From Embiotoca jacksoni (taxonomy: Eukaryota > Chordata > Actinopteri > Embiotocidae): 64,000 nucleotides of DNA. The stretch covers positions 1,974,001 to 2,038,000 of the forward strand of contig JAKOON010000007.1 in the NCBI GenBank assembly GCA_022577435.1. The letters run 5' to 3'. The notes beneath the pieces are model-generated. The model was not told the origin of the DNA and did not search any database. It was given only the letters and a program-made list of their open reading frames with translations. Of this stretch, positions 32,876 to 44,056 are shown piece after piece (the stretch's first letter is position 1; each line of letters begins with the position of its first letter). The translations under genes and the position numbers were made by a program.

Positions 32876-33273
32876 ACATGCACACATTCTCTCGCCCCCA
32901 CATCAGCACTTGTTACAAATAAATAAGAGAAGAAGATGAATAAGAACCAGAGCGGAGGTCTAAAGGCTGTCGTAAATTGATGACAGTAAATGTAAAGGCG
33001 TAGAAGCCGTACAGACAGCAGCGTCATTATTCTAACTATTGATTTTCTCCCCGTGCTGCGAAAAGGAAAAAGCCACCTTGTATTTGAAATGAGATATAAA
33101 CAAAGTCTTAACAACTGCATATATCGTTCCTGCAGCCACAGATGTCAGAACCCTTTGGATTAAAGCTTTACCCTGAAAAAAAAGAAAAGAAAAAAGAGGC
33201 TTACCTGAGGTATTTATACGTAACTAATGTTGAAGTGTGTGCTTGGGAGAGACGGGTACTGTTATGCGTTACA

Positions 33274-33275
<2 letters not shown>

Positions 33276-33311
<36 letters not shown>
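33276..33311. repeat. (TA)18 microsatellite
   Basis: Perfect TA tract of 36 bases, self-complementary and able to extrude a cruciform. Confidence 0.95.
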
Positions 33312-33315
<4 letters not shown>

Positions 33316-34947
33316 TTTCCTACATCAAACTGCATCTCAAGGTAAGAGGAGGTTTGATCTATATGGAGTTAGGCATTCAGCGGTGGTGCACCACTGTCTG
33401 GTCTTACATCACTAGTCCTACTTTCAGTTAGAGCTGGGTGCCGTGATCAAAACTTTGCGTCACGCTATTTCTTACGATTCAGGCAGTTTTACTGTTTTTT
33501 GGGGGGTTTTTTTTGTTTTGTTTTTGCATGACTAGGCTTTTATATAGAGCTGTAACGGCTTATCCGACTGTCTGGAGTACATAGAAGATCAAAACATTTT
33601 ACTGGCAGTTCATCGGGGGTCCATGCTCGTCGCACAGGGTTGTGTCGAGCTCTGCATGGAAGTGTCCCCTGTAGCTGTAAGGCTAGTTCAACGTATAAAG
33701 ATTATGAAGTTTTGGTATGGTATATAATGGGAGACATTTATAACGGTATGTCAGATTAATTGGTAATTCCATCCAGCTTTACTGTCAGTCCAAATTGATA
33801 AAGGGTCATTTCATTAAAGCAATAGTTAGACCTCTTTGGAAATTTGGGTCTTTATTATTACTTACAAAGAGATGAGAAGTTTGGATACCAATCTCTCATG
33901 TCTTTGATATAAAGGGTCAGGAGGCGAGTTGCTTTGCTTAGAATAAAAACTGGAGACCGGTAGAATTGGTTATCCCGGTGAGTTTTGTGTCCGCTGGCTG
34001 CCTGGAAACTTCGCTGTGATGCCCAGGGAAATTGTCACAGTGTGAAACTGTCCCTACAATCCTAGCTTGTCAATTTTACTCACCAGTTTTTGTATGGATT
34101 AAAAAAACAACAACCAAAAAACTAAAAATGTGTTAATTGAGGGCTGAGGTGCATGTAGCTGTATTTGTTTTAACTTCTAACACAGCCGGACTGACTGTTT
34201 TGCTTCCAGTGCAAACTGTGTAATTAAGGCACATCTGAGCAGTGTTGGTCTTTTAGTGAAAGCATGGAAGAAAATGGCCCAAAATGCCACACTTTCTTAA
34301 AATTTTTTTTTTATTTTTTTTTAATCTGCTGTAGATATTTTAGGATATGTCAAACTGAGCTGTCATCAGTCCAAGCTGGAGCCTACTTTGTTAACCTCAG
34401 CTGCCCTCGCTGTAATTGCCTCGAGCCGAATGTGACACGCATTCGAACAACCGTGCACATTGGCGTCGGTTAATTAGACTTCTGGTCACGAAAGCGATGT
34501 TCACCTGGAATCACGTGATGTTCACCAGATCGACATCAACGGTGAAAGTTGTCCCCGTGCTGATGGGAAAATGTAGAGGGCGTCGGTCAGTACACGGCCA
34601 CACAGCGAGAGGTGTAATCAAGATGTTCGATGTGTGGTGTGAACATCTGTAACGGCTGTCCGAGTCGGTCCAAATGGGCAAAATGTATTGGTTTCACAAT
34701 AACGCATTCTCAAACCGTGGACCGACGTAGCTGTTACTCGTGTTGATGTGAGACTTGGCTGAAGGGGGTCTGTATTTATTTATTTATTTTAAATGATGGT
34801 TACAAACATGCTGCCCTTTAGCATGATTAGTAATGACTGGATATTAACTTGCTGATGTTTAACGCATAACATTTAGTGTGTGAGCACGCAAAGGGATTTC
34901 TTTCCTGACTATTTGAAACCAATTTCATTCCCGCACATGCGAAAGGC

Positions 34948-35019
34948 GTTTCACGACCAAATTTCCCCACTGTGGGATTAATAAAGTCTAAAACCCCCCC
35001 CCCCCCCCCCCCCCCCCCC
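34948..35019 (+). mobile_element. LINE 3' tail fragment followed by a C26 run
   Basis: AAATTTCCCCACTGTGGGAT followed by TAATAAAGTCTAAAA is the sense version of the teleost LINE tail motif seen in reverse at 18395-18425. It is followed by 26 consecutive C (34994-35019). Family not assigned. Confidence 0.6.
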
Positions 35020-36022
35020 AAAAAAAAATCTATTGGCAGTTGGGGGATTTAGGCATCATCTGCCCTCAGTGATCTTAATAAAAAAAAAAATAAACTACTC
35101 TGTGCAGCATTTTTTTTTTAAATTTGTTAGTTTATTAAAGCTCCTGGATTATAGATACAGTATTATACAATTCCTTTCTTTGGCACCATCTGCCGGTACA
35201 TTATGCCAGAAAATATTCACTACAATTGCACGGAGCAAGATTGTTGCGCAAGCGTATTTGCATATTCCTCAGAAATCCACCGTCTGCTGTCATTCTCGCG
35301 CAAAGTACAGAAACGGAAAACGTACACCTGCAAAACAATGCACCCAGAAACGAAGAAGCTGTTCTGTGTCTCGTCCTGCCCTGTTGCACTATGACTGAGT
35401 TTGTGTTGCACTTGAAGTCGTCCCCGCCTTATTGTACTTGCATGACTTTGATAGTCGTTTACTGAATGTTCCCGCACCAATGTCACAAGTAGAATTCAAT
35501 TCACATTCATTGCTCTTGGAGACTTCAGCTATTCTTATTCTGACATCTTTATCATCGAAGGACCTTGAATCCTCCTGCAGCATTTCTATGATAATTGAGA
35601 GAGATTTAGACAGATCTCAGGCTTTTCTGTGTCCTCGGCGTTGGCAGGGGGGGGGGGGGTGTTCATCTCTTTGAGGCTGAGATCTTTATGGCGATCTAAT
35701 CTCTTGCATTTAGGGTTTCGGTCAGCGGAATTATATCCTTTCACTTTGTGAACAAGAAAGCAATTTCTTTTTGGCTGAGGTTTACGCACTGAACCATTTA
35801 ACAGACTCAGACTCGCCCTGAAGAAAGTTGGAGGCTCAAAATTAGCAATGACCAAATTACTTTGACTGCACTTTTCATATCGCGTCAAATGTATTTTAAC
35901 AGGTTTTAGCAAATGGGTGGAAACAACGTATGGAAAATTGGAATGGGCATTTCATGCAAAAAAAAAAACCTACTTAACATTTGCCGGGATAAAGCTAATA
36001 ATTATTCAAAGAGCCGCAGTAT

Positions 36023-36024
<2 letters not shown>

Positions 36025-36091
<67 letters not shown>
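36025..36091. repeat. (AC)33 microsatellite
   Basis: Perfect AC tract of 67 bases, the longest dinucleotide repeat in the window. Confidence 0.97.
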
Positions 36092-36097
<6 letters not shown>

Positions 36098-37819
36098 GAG
36101 AGAGACTCACTCACACCTTCAACTTGAGCTCAAGAAATGTCATCAAACTTTGAAAATCCAAAGCTGATGAGAAGCACGTCTTTAGCTATCATCTTTGAGA
36201 GACATCTTTGGGGCGTAAGACGTGCCCTGCTCTCAAACCTTCTATGTTTGGTGACAAAGCTGTGGAAGACTTGGGACATGCTAATTCTACCTGGCAGAGT
36301 TTGCACCGCACCTCACTTTCATTTATTCTTTTGAATGACTCCCATTGAGAACTTTCTGACCGTTTGACTTCAGTTTAGACGGTTTGCAGTGGGTTCTACT
36401 GGGAGGTGCTCCTCACATTTTATCCACCCAATTTATTTCAATAAGAGGGACAACATATCAGGAGCACCTCTCGGTATAACCGAGTGCAGTTGAACAGCCC
36501 CACAAATTACAGCCTCCAAAATGACCATTAGAATAAATCAGCACCTCTCTCAATTGGATTTAATAACAACTGGAAGGATTTAATGCTGGACTGCGATGTT
36601 ATAGTTAATGCTTCACTTAATGCTGATTGATGTGTACAATACATGCAGTGTCTTGATGATCATTTTTTATAGGATATATGGCTGTGATTCTTTTCCTATT
36701 CGTCAATTCATTGATTATAAATCAGCGTGCCATTGTATGTGAACCTTTGCTGGGATTCAGGGACATCCGTTCCCTGAATCCCGTTGTGTCCACGGACGTG
36801 TGTCCCGCTAAAGGTTTTCCTCTGTCGCCCGTTCCTTCATACTTTTCCATTACATGACGCATGAATGATTCAGGAGCCACTGTGTTTGTTGCAAATAGTC
36901 ATTCATTTTTGATAGCAGCTTTATTCTTGAAAAACCTCTCTTGTCCTGGATCAACCCGTTGGATCATGGTTGGATTTCATCGCTGGTGGGTGAAGTGCCA
37001 TGCAGGCATTTTTATTTATTTATTTTTTTTCCCCGACCTGCCCAGATGCCGGGATTCATACATTGTGGATGTGGTACTGATGGACTCCCTTGTTTTGTCT
37101 GATGATATTTCCATACGCGGCTCACGGGGGGGGGGGATGTCACTTGGACTCACGAGCATCGCATCATCACCTCGTATGATAAATATGATGCAGTGAGTGT
37201 TTCCAAACAGCCCCCACACAATACATGTACAGTTTTAAATTCTCACTGTTTTGCATATCTTCTGCACCAAGCCCACAAGGTTTATTTTGCCCCATTCACA
37301 CAGCAAATGCTTTTCAGTGGGAAGGCAAATGCATGCGCATCACTAATTGACTGTGCGTGGTTATGTGCTCTTAGGTGTCCGTTGAGTCAGCCTCATTTAA
37401 AGCCACATCCTGTATAGCTTCTCTGCAGAAGTAGCTATTTACTCAATGACCAAAATATCAAATGATATAAATGCATTATGTAAGAGGTGCTCTTTTTTAA
37501 GAGGCAAAAATCAGCAAAGTTGATTCTCAGACCCCCAAGCTATTAGTCAAGGTATAATACAACCACACATCAACTTTTCACGCCTATGGCTTATCACAAA
37601 ATAAACACTATGCTGAACTGAGGCATTTATGCTGCAATGTAATTGAATTTTGACCTAAAGAACAGATATAGAGCTGCAATGTGCCAGCGACCCGACTATG
37701 ATTGGGTGCAATGGGGCCATCCAAAATCTCCGCTGGGGCAGAAAATAAAAAAGAGCTAGTCATGTTTCTTGTGGTGTGTGTGTGCGAGTGTGTCAGGGAG
37801 TGCGCCGCTGTACTGTACG

Positions 37820-37821
<2 letters not shown>

Positions 37822-37867
<46 letters not shown>
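37822..37867. repeat. (GT)23 microsatellite
   Basis: Perfect GT tract of 46 bases. Confidence 0.97.
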
Positions 37868-37871
<4 letters not shown>

Positions 37872-38738
37872 CCCTGGCTGCAGTCATTTCCCGCCAGCCT
37901 TGAGGGGACAGTTATCTCCTTGACTTTCCTCTACCTCGAGCGAGTGGCAGACTCTCCACCCACCTAAATCTGCAGCTGTGCCAGGTGAGAGTGGCAACCT
38001 CATTTAGCTAAATGTTTGTATTTATTTTTTTTCTTCCCCAGTAACTTCAGCTTGTAAAAAAAGAAAAAAAAAAGAAAGAAAAAGGAGTTCAAAGGGAAGT
38101 TATCTTGTCCTTTCCTCACACCACGTCCCCCTCTCTCAATTCAATTCTCTCTCTTCCCTTTCTTTTTTTTTATTTTTCCCCCTCTCTCTTTTTCTTTACC
38201 ACCACATCTCAAGATTAATAATGCAGCATAACTGATCCCCTGCCCACCACCCCCCGCCCACCCTCCGCCTCCCCTCCCCCTCCTTATTTTATCTACACCA
38301 GATAGTGCTCAGGCAGCACAAGCTAATTTTAGAGGATGACACTGCTGAGTGCTTGCGATAAGCAGCTCACAATGAGTGGGACATTATTTTCCCTCTCTCA
38401 GGTTCCAGTCCTTCTCAGGTGGAAATCACTGTAAACACAGCGTGTCCCAGATCTTGAAGATTGCAGAAATTGCGGAACATATTTTGCATCATTACTCCAA
38501 GCTTTGTAACGTGCATCTCGCATACGCCGTGCCTCTATTTCCATTGTGCACAGTGTCTTACAAAGTTGGGAGTTGGCTGGGATGGATGCGTTTGTCTATA
38601 ATTCTTATTAATAACAAATACTGCTGTTTGCGTGAACTGCCGTAGTGTGTTGCCGTTGGAAACGTTTCCAAACCGAGATGAAATAAGCGAAACCGTCTCT
38701 GAGAAAATAATTGATATTGCGTTCAAAGCTCGTCATGT

Positions 38739-38741
<3 letters not shown>

Positions 38742-38774
<33 letters not shown>
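38742..38774. repeat. Poly-T tract, about 33 nt
   Basis: Uninterrupted T run in otherwise unique DNA. Confidence 0.85.
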
Positions 38775-38775
<1 letters not shown>

Positions 38776-39137
38776 TTTGTTTTCTTTCCCCGGGCAGATA
38801 ACAAGAGATTTCAGAGACGCATTTTCAGCAATTAGGAAAGCGGTTTAGCAACAGCAGGGGGCTCCACAACCTCGGTTGGCACAGCAACCTGTTTAGCATT
38901 CCCTGCTCGGAGCCCACGGTGCTTAGTGTTTATCATACGAAATGTATTATTAATTTCCAAGCCTTCAGAAATATCGACCTCAGTATTTGTCTAACCTAAT
39001 CATGTTTATTTTATCTTGCCCATAGCGTGTAAATCATGCTAAATCAGCTTTAATTACACTAGAGTGGAGTTTGTCTCCAGTCGAGGCAGGAGAGATTAGA
39101 TTCAAGGACAGGATTATTTTATTGCTATCGCTGATTT

Positions 39138-39169
<32 letters not shown>

Positions 39170-39181
39170 GCCGCCGCCGCC
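39138..39181. repeat. Compound (TTG)11-(CCG)n trinucleotide repeat
   Basis: Eleven TTG units pass directly into GCCGCCGCC. The repeat is not inside any supported exon. Confidence 0.9.
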
Positions 39182-39809
39182 TGTTCCGTATTGCTACGCT
39201 GACATATAGGTGTGTGCGACCTTATCCGACGCGCGCGATGATTGGAATTTATAGGATGTAATACGGCCGTGCATCAAATACTGCAGGAGCAGCAACGTAG
39301 CTACCGTTTGTCCTATCACGGCTGTTCATTTTCTAAGAGTGGTTTTAAAATAGGAAAGCCGGTGGCGGGATGATACAGTAGATCCCGACACGTCCTGCAC
39401 CTGGGATTTCCTCTTCTGTTCTTAACGCGGGCAAAACCACATGCGTCGAGTGCAGGTGGTACTTCGTTGTAACCTGGGGATTTAAATGCAGCAACACATT
39501 ATCTTTTATAAAGCCTTCTCGGTCTCGGAGGACATTTTAGCAGCTGTTATCTATTTTCTCGTGTCTCCAGTTTGTGCTTCCTCCTCTCAGCCACCGCACT
39601 GATTACAGAACAGGAAATGTTCGATTATTGTAAGCAGCACCATGCGGCGCCCAAAAAAAAAGCGAAGTGAGGAAGTGTGAAGGCCTGGTTTGCAGGTAAA
39701 ATCAATTCCTCTGAAAGGCAATACTGCAGTCCGCGGATGGGGCAAATTAATCGGAATGTATTTTTCATGTTGAGTTTGACAATGGCAAACTTTCGGCAGC
39801 AGGTTAGTC

Positions 39810-39845
<36 letters not shown>

Positions 39846-40086
39846 TCTGGGACCACGCGCTTTATTTACCTCTTCTGTTGGGAGTGTGAGCTGTTTGACG
39901 GAAGAGGCCGGTCAAAGAGGCAGAAGTGGGTCTTGAAAAGAAATTGTGTGAACCTTCGTCCCATTAACGGCAGGCTAACAAGCTTTCTAAATGAGTGTGC
40001 AAATTAGCATGAGATTTTTTTTCTTATAAGTACAATGAAAAGAAATTGCAAAAAGTAAATTAAAAGTTATCAAGTTGGGATGGGTA

Positions 40087-40604
40087 GGCCGCTGACAATT
40101 ATTACCTCATTGGCCGATAACGATTATTTGAGCCGCCCTTAATTATTTCAAATAATCGTTCGAATTCTTTCCATCCATTTGTACAAAAACAGCTGAATGA
40201 AACATTTCCATGTCGCTCTCCGCCGGTTGATGTTCGTCTGGCACTCTTGTAACGTCTTGTTGTACCTTCTTCCCCTGCTCTGTTTATTTGACGTTACGTA
40301 TATTTAATGGCGGACGAGTGGAGCGCCACCAACTGTTTACCTTGACGGGCGTAACCTCTGATATTTAAGTAACCGTATTTCAATGCGCAGTTATTAATAT
40401 TAGCATCATGGATTTAGGTTCAAATTAAAACACCACGACCAAGAAATGTCTTTCCTTCTTCATGACGTGTATGTCTATTATTACACTGTGATCAAGCCAA
40501 TACTATATTAGTGAGATAAAATGAAAAGGAGACAACAAATCGTTAATCGCAATTTTCCGAATGACAACTAATTGTCAACAAGAGTTTCATAATTGTGACA
40601 GCCC
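40087..40604. mobile_element. Candidate nonautonomous DNA transposon with terminal inverted repeats, 518 bp
   Basis: The left end reads GGCCGCTGACAATTATTA, and the right end, reverse-complemented, reads GGGCTGTCACAATTATGAAA; the ends match at most positions. Subterminal AATCG/CGATT words (GATAACGATTATTTG, AAATCGTTAATCGC) are arranged as in fish hAT-like short elements. There is no open frame of transposase size. Target-site duplication is not clear by eye. Confidence 0.45.
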
Positions 40605-43540
40605 CTTGGATAAGTCATGATTTTAGAATTTTCAAATAGTTATTCGATATATATTTTTTTTCGGGACAGTGGTCTTGGGTTATTTACCATTTCTTTTACC
40701 GGCGCCTGGTAGTAATGTGTTATAACTGGCAGAAGGTGGCAGTAATACACCTAAGAGAAGAACGTGTTGCTACCGAGGTTTGAATTATAGTCGATCAGTT
40801 CCCAGCGAATATTGAACAGTAGTTTTGTTAGCAACAGTAATCCCAAGTAAAAAAAAGAGCATTTGAATTTGAGCTACCGCCGTCTTAACTTGCTACGTGC
40901 CATGATTTTTTTTATTTTTATTTCTAAGGGCTCAAAATAATAATTCACTATAGGTCTCTTGTACAAGAAGTTTTCCCCTCGGTATTCTTTAAGGCCCTCT
41001 CGCTCTGTGAGTGTGTCCACACCACCGTGATTATACATCTCATTGAAGGAGTACAGATTCAAGGTATCCTCCCAGAAATATGTGAATGGTCCCTTTTATT
41101 CTTTGCACAGTGAGATGTATTATCGCCGTGGTGTTGGAAGTAACAATCTCTGTCACCGCAAAGGGTTAGAGGAATATATGCAGAGATTCTTGTCGTATTC
41201 AAATGAATGTTTGACAAATGAGTTTCTCTTGAGGACATATGATACATTATTAGCATTTTATTATAACTAATGATGTGGGTGATCAGGATTATGTAGAGAA
41301 GATAAATCATTTCCTTTCCTTTCATTTGGAGAATGACAAGGCTTTTTATGGCTCTTCGCTGGGCATTAGACCCGGGTCAAAGATTTCCTTAGTCAATTTT
41401 AAAAGGATATTTTCAACCAGGGCCTTATTTTCATCGTTTTTGCAGCCATGACAATTGATCGTGTTGAAAATCTCATCACTGACTTCTCAGTGGAGCTGTA
41501 ACTGTCACACAACGAGGCAAAACAATTCCCAACACTACTGTACCCGAAAGGAGATTAAAGCACAACCAAAGCCTGCATATGTGCTTAATTACTTCTACAG
41601 TTGCAGGCAACCATTACAGAAGTCCCCTCGCCTCCATTTATATTGCGTTAATACTACAGCGTAACCATAGTGGAGGTCCCAGCTCCTTCATCTATACTGC
41701 ATTTACCCTGCAGTGATCAGTCCCCCTCCCGACATCTACGCTGCATTAATACTGTAATAACAGCACAAGTAAAGGTCCCTCACAATGCATCCATCCCACA
41801 TTAGTCTTGCAGGAGCCGATTCAACCTATTCTTTTAAAAACGTGATAAAGTGGAGTTGAAGACTTGCAGTATATTGCGACAGCGACCTCACATCTCAAAC
41901 AACTGGGTGCTCAGCTATTCCTCTTGCGCCTGACGGCTGAGAAGAGAGCGCGTTTTAATTTCTTTGACCGTTTCTTCTAAGGACAAAAGCAACACTGTGC
42001 AAATAAAAGCAGTGCCGCGGCGGGCAGTGAAAAATGATTTGCGTGACGGGGAGGGCCTCGGCCAGTTTTATAAGGCCGGCTTGGAGACAGACTTATAAAC
42101 ATATAATACCAGTGAGAGAGACAGTTTGAATACACAGACCACTCGTTCCCGGCTGCCGGCAGCGTGTGCAGCCCGGGCTACCTTAAGGCTTTATCCTGGG
42201 AGTTTTCTATGCAGGACTGATGTCCTCCAAACTGTACCGAAAATACAAGTCCGGTGAAGAGTGTTCGCTGCAGCGGCACAGGACAGCCTCTGTTCTGGGG
42301 ATTTTAATTTGCATTCAAGGCTCTTCTTCCCTTCCTCTCACCGCTTCCTTCTGTCTCGCGGCTACCAAAAGCACACGGACGGGATTAATTGAAAAGAAAG
42401 GCAAAAACTTCATTTGTTTAATTAGCATGTGGTATGAGCAGAAAGTGTTTTCTTTCACTTGGCATTCACTAACAAGTGAAGCATCAAAACTGTTTCCCAT
42501 TCTGTAATTGCATGCCAACCTTTTTTTGTTCAAGATGTTCTTGATGATATTTTGTAAAAATAATTAAAAAAAAAAAGTGACCATGCATAATATCTACGTG
42601 TGAATAGATTAATGTATGACTGTGAGCTTTTGGCATATGGTTATTATGGTGGATAAAATAAGTGTTTTAGCAGCTTTAGTTGTTACCCACTTAAATTCCG
42701 AGTATCGCGCTCTTGATCCCTCAAAACCTGTTAACAGCCGACTGTTTAATTCAGAATAGCCGTGGCCACCAAAAACAAAATCATTCTTTCGCCTCGCATT
42801 ACGCTGAAGCAGATACCACACGCTGCTTTTCATGCAGATTTTTTTATCCACATTAATGTGGTGTGCAAAGAACAGTCGGACAGTAAGTTTTATCGCTTAT
42901 CCCATGAATCCCGTGATGAATTTTATTATGCTTTGTATGTTCATCTCGCGGTACATTGCTCACCTGCAGGTCCCTCGTTGTCCCCGTCGGGAGCAGCAAA
43001 CCTGCAATTTATCATGCTGCTTCAATACATGCCCGTAAGCTGAATGTATATGTGATGGGGGTTACATGCATCCGAGAGGCTTTATGTTGGACGGTGATGA
43101 TTAATAGGATCTGTTGTCCCCTGCACAATTTCTACCCACTTGTGTGTCATTCGTCAGCAATATGTGGTGTTTGTTTTTATGGTTCGATGGAAGTAACGGG
43201 GTTAGAAAGTGACTATCGGCAGTAACTAGTAATGTAACGAGTTGCTTCGTTACAATTATAGAAATTGAAAGGAAAAACAAGTTAACGTTGTTAAAAACAG
43301 GGATTGGCAACTTGCAAACTGTAGAAGACAAATACAGCCTATTGATAAAATGTCCTGCCTGACCGAGTGTGGATGCAGGAGGAGAGTTGGCTTCTCAGAG
43401 GTGACCAGAGCAAAGCAACGTGCAGTGCGAGAGTTTAGGGGGTTTCCGAGTGGCAGGTCGGGACCGGGTGTCGCCACAAGGGGATCCTGCAACGGCCTCT
43501 GCGTACAACCTGATGTCAAGTCCGTCAGCCCTTGGCGCTT

Positions 43541-43571
<31 letters not shown>

Positions 43572-43728
43572 GCAAAAGAACCTCGGTGATCTGGGATGGG
43601 ATGGAAAGGAAGGCAGGACAACAACATTTACTTTTTTTTTAATGCTGTAATTGGTTGATTGATTCAAGTATTGGCAACTAAATTTGAATCACTTACTTTA
43701 CCCACAGTGGTTATGATGAAATTCAATA

Positions 43729-43762
<34 letters not shown>

Positions 43763-44021
43763 TTGATGGCTGCCTTCCCACAGCCTGCCTTGACTTTTTA
43801 AGTGAAGGATTCTCAACATTACCCACACTGTCTTTTGACAGTCCCAATGGAGCATGTGTGAACTTGTTGCATTCATTTTTGGGTTTCGCACATTCGTGAA
43901 GAGAGCAAAAGAGCCCAAAGCAAAGCTTTTCCAAAGCACAGATTGGGGCACTGACTCGAAACTCAAAAATGAGTGAATGGCATTTTTCTTTTTTTCTCAC
44001 AGTATTGTGGTGATTAAAGCA

Positions 44022-44056
<35 letters not shown>

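Noticed and set aside
32575..33120. 181-codon minus-strand frame
   Set aside because: Its length comes from the GT/GC microsatellite read as Cys-Val; no coding character outside the repeat.
43350..43667. Overlapping Gly- and Pro-rich frames
   Set aside because: Created by a T12-G22 homopolymer junction, which is also a likely sequencing-length artefact.
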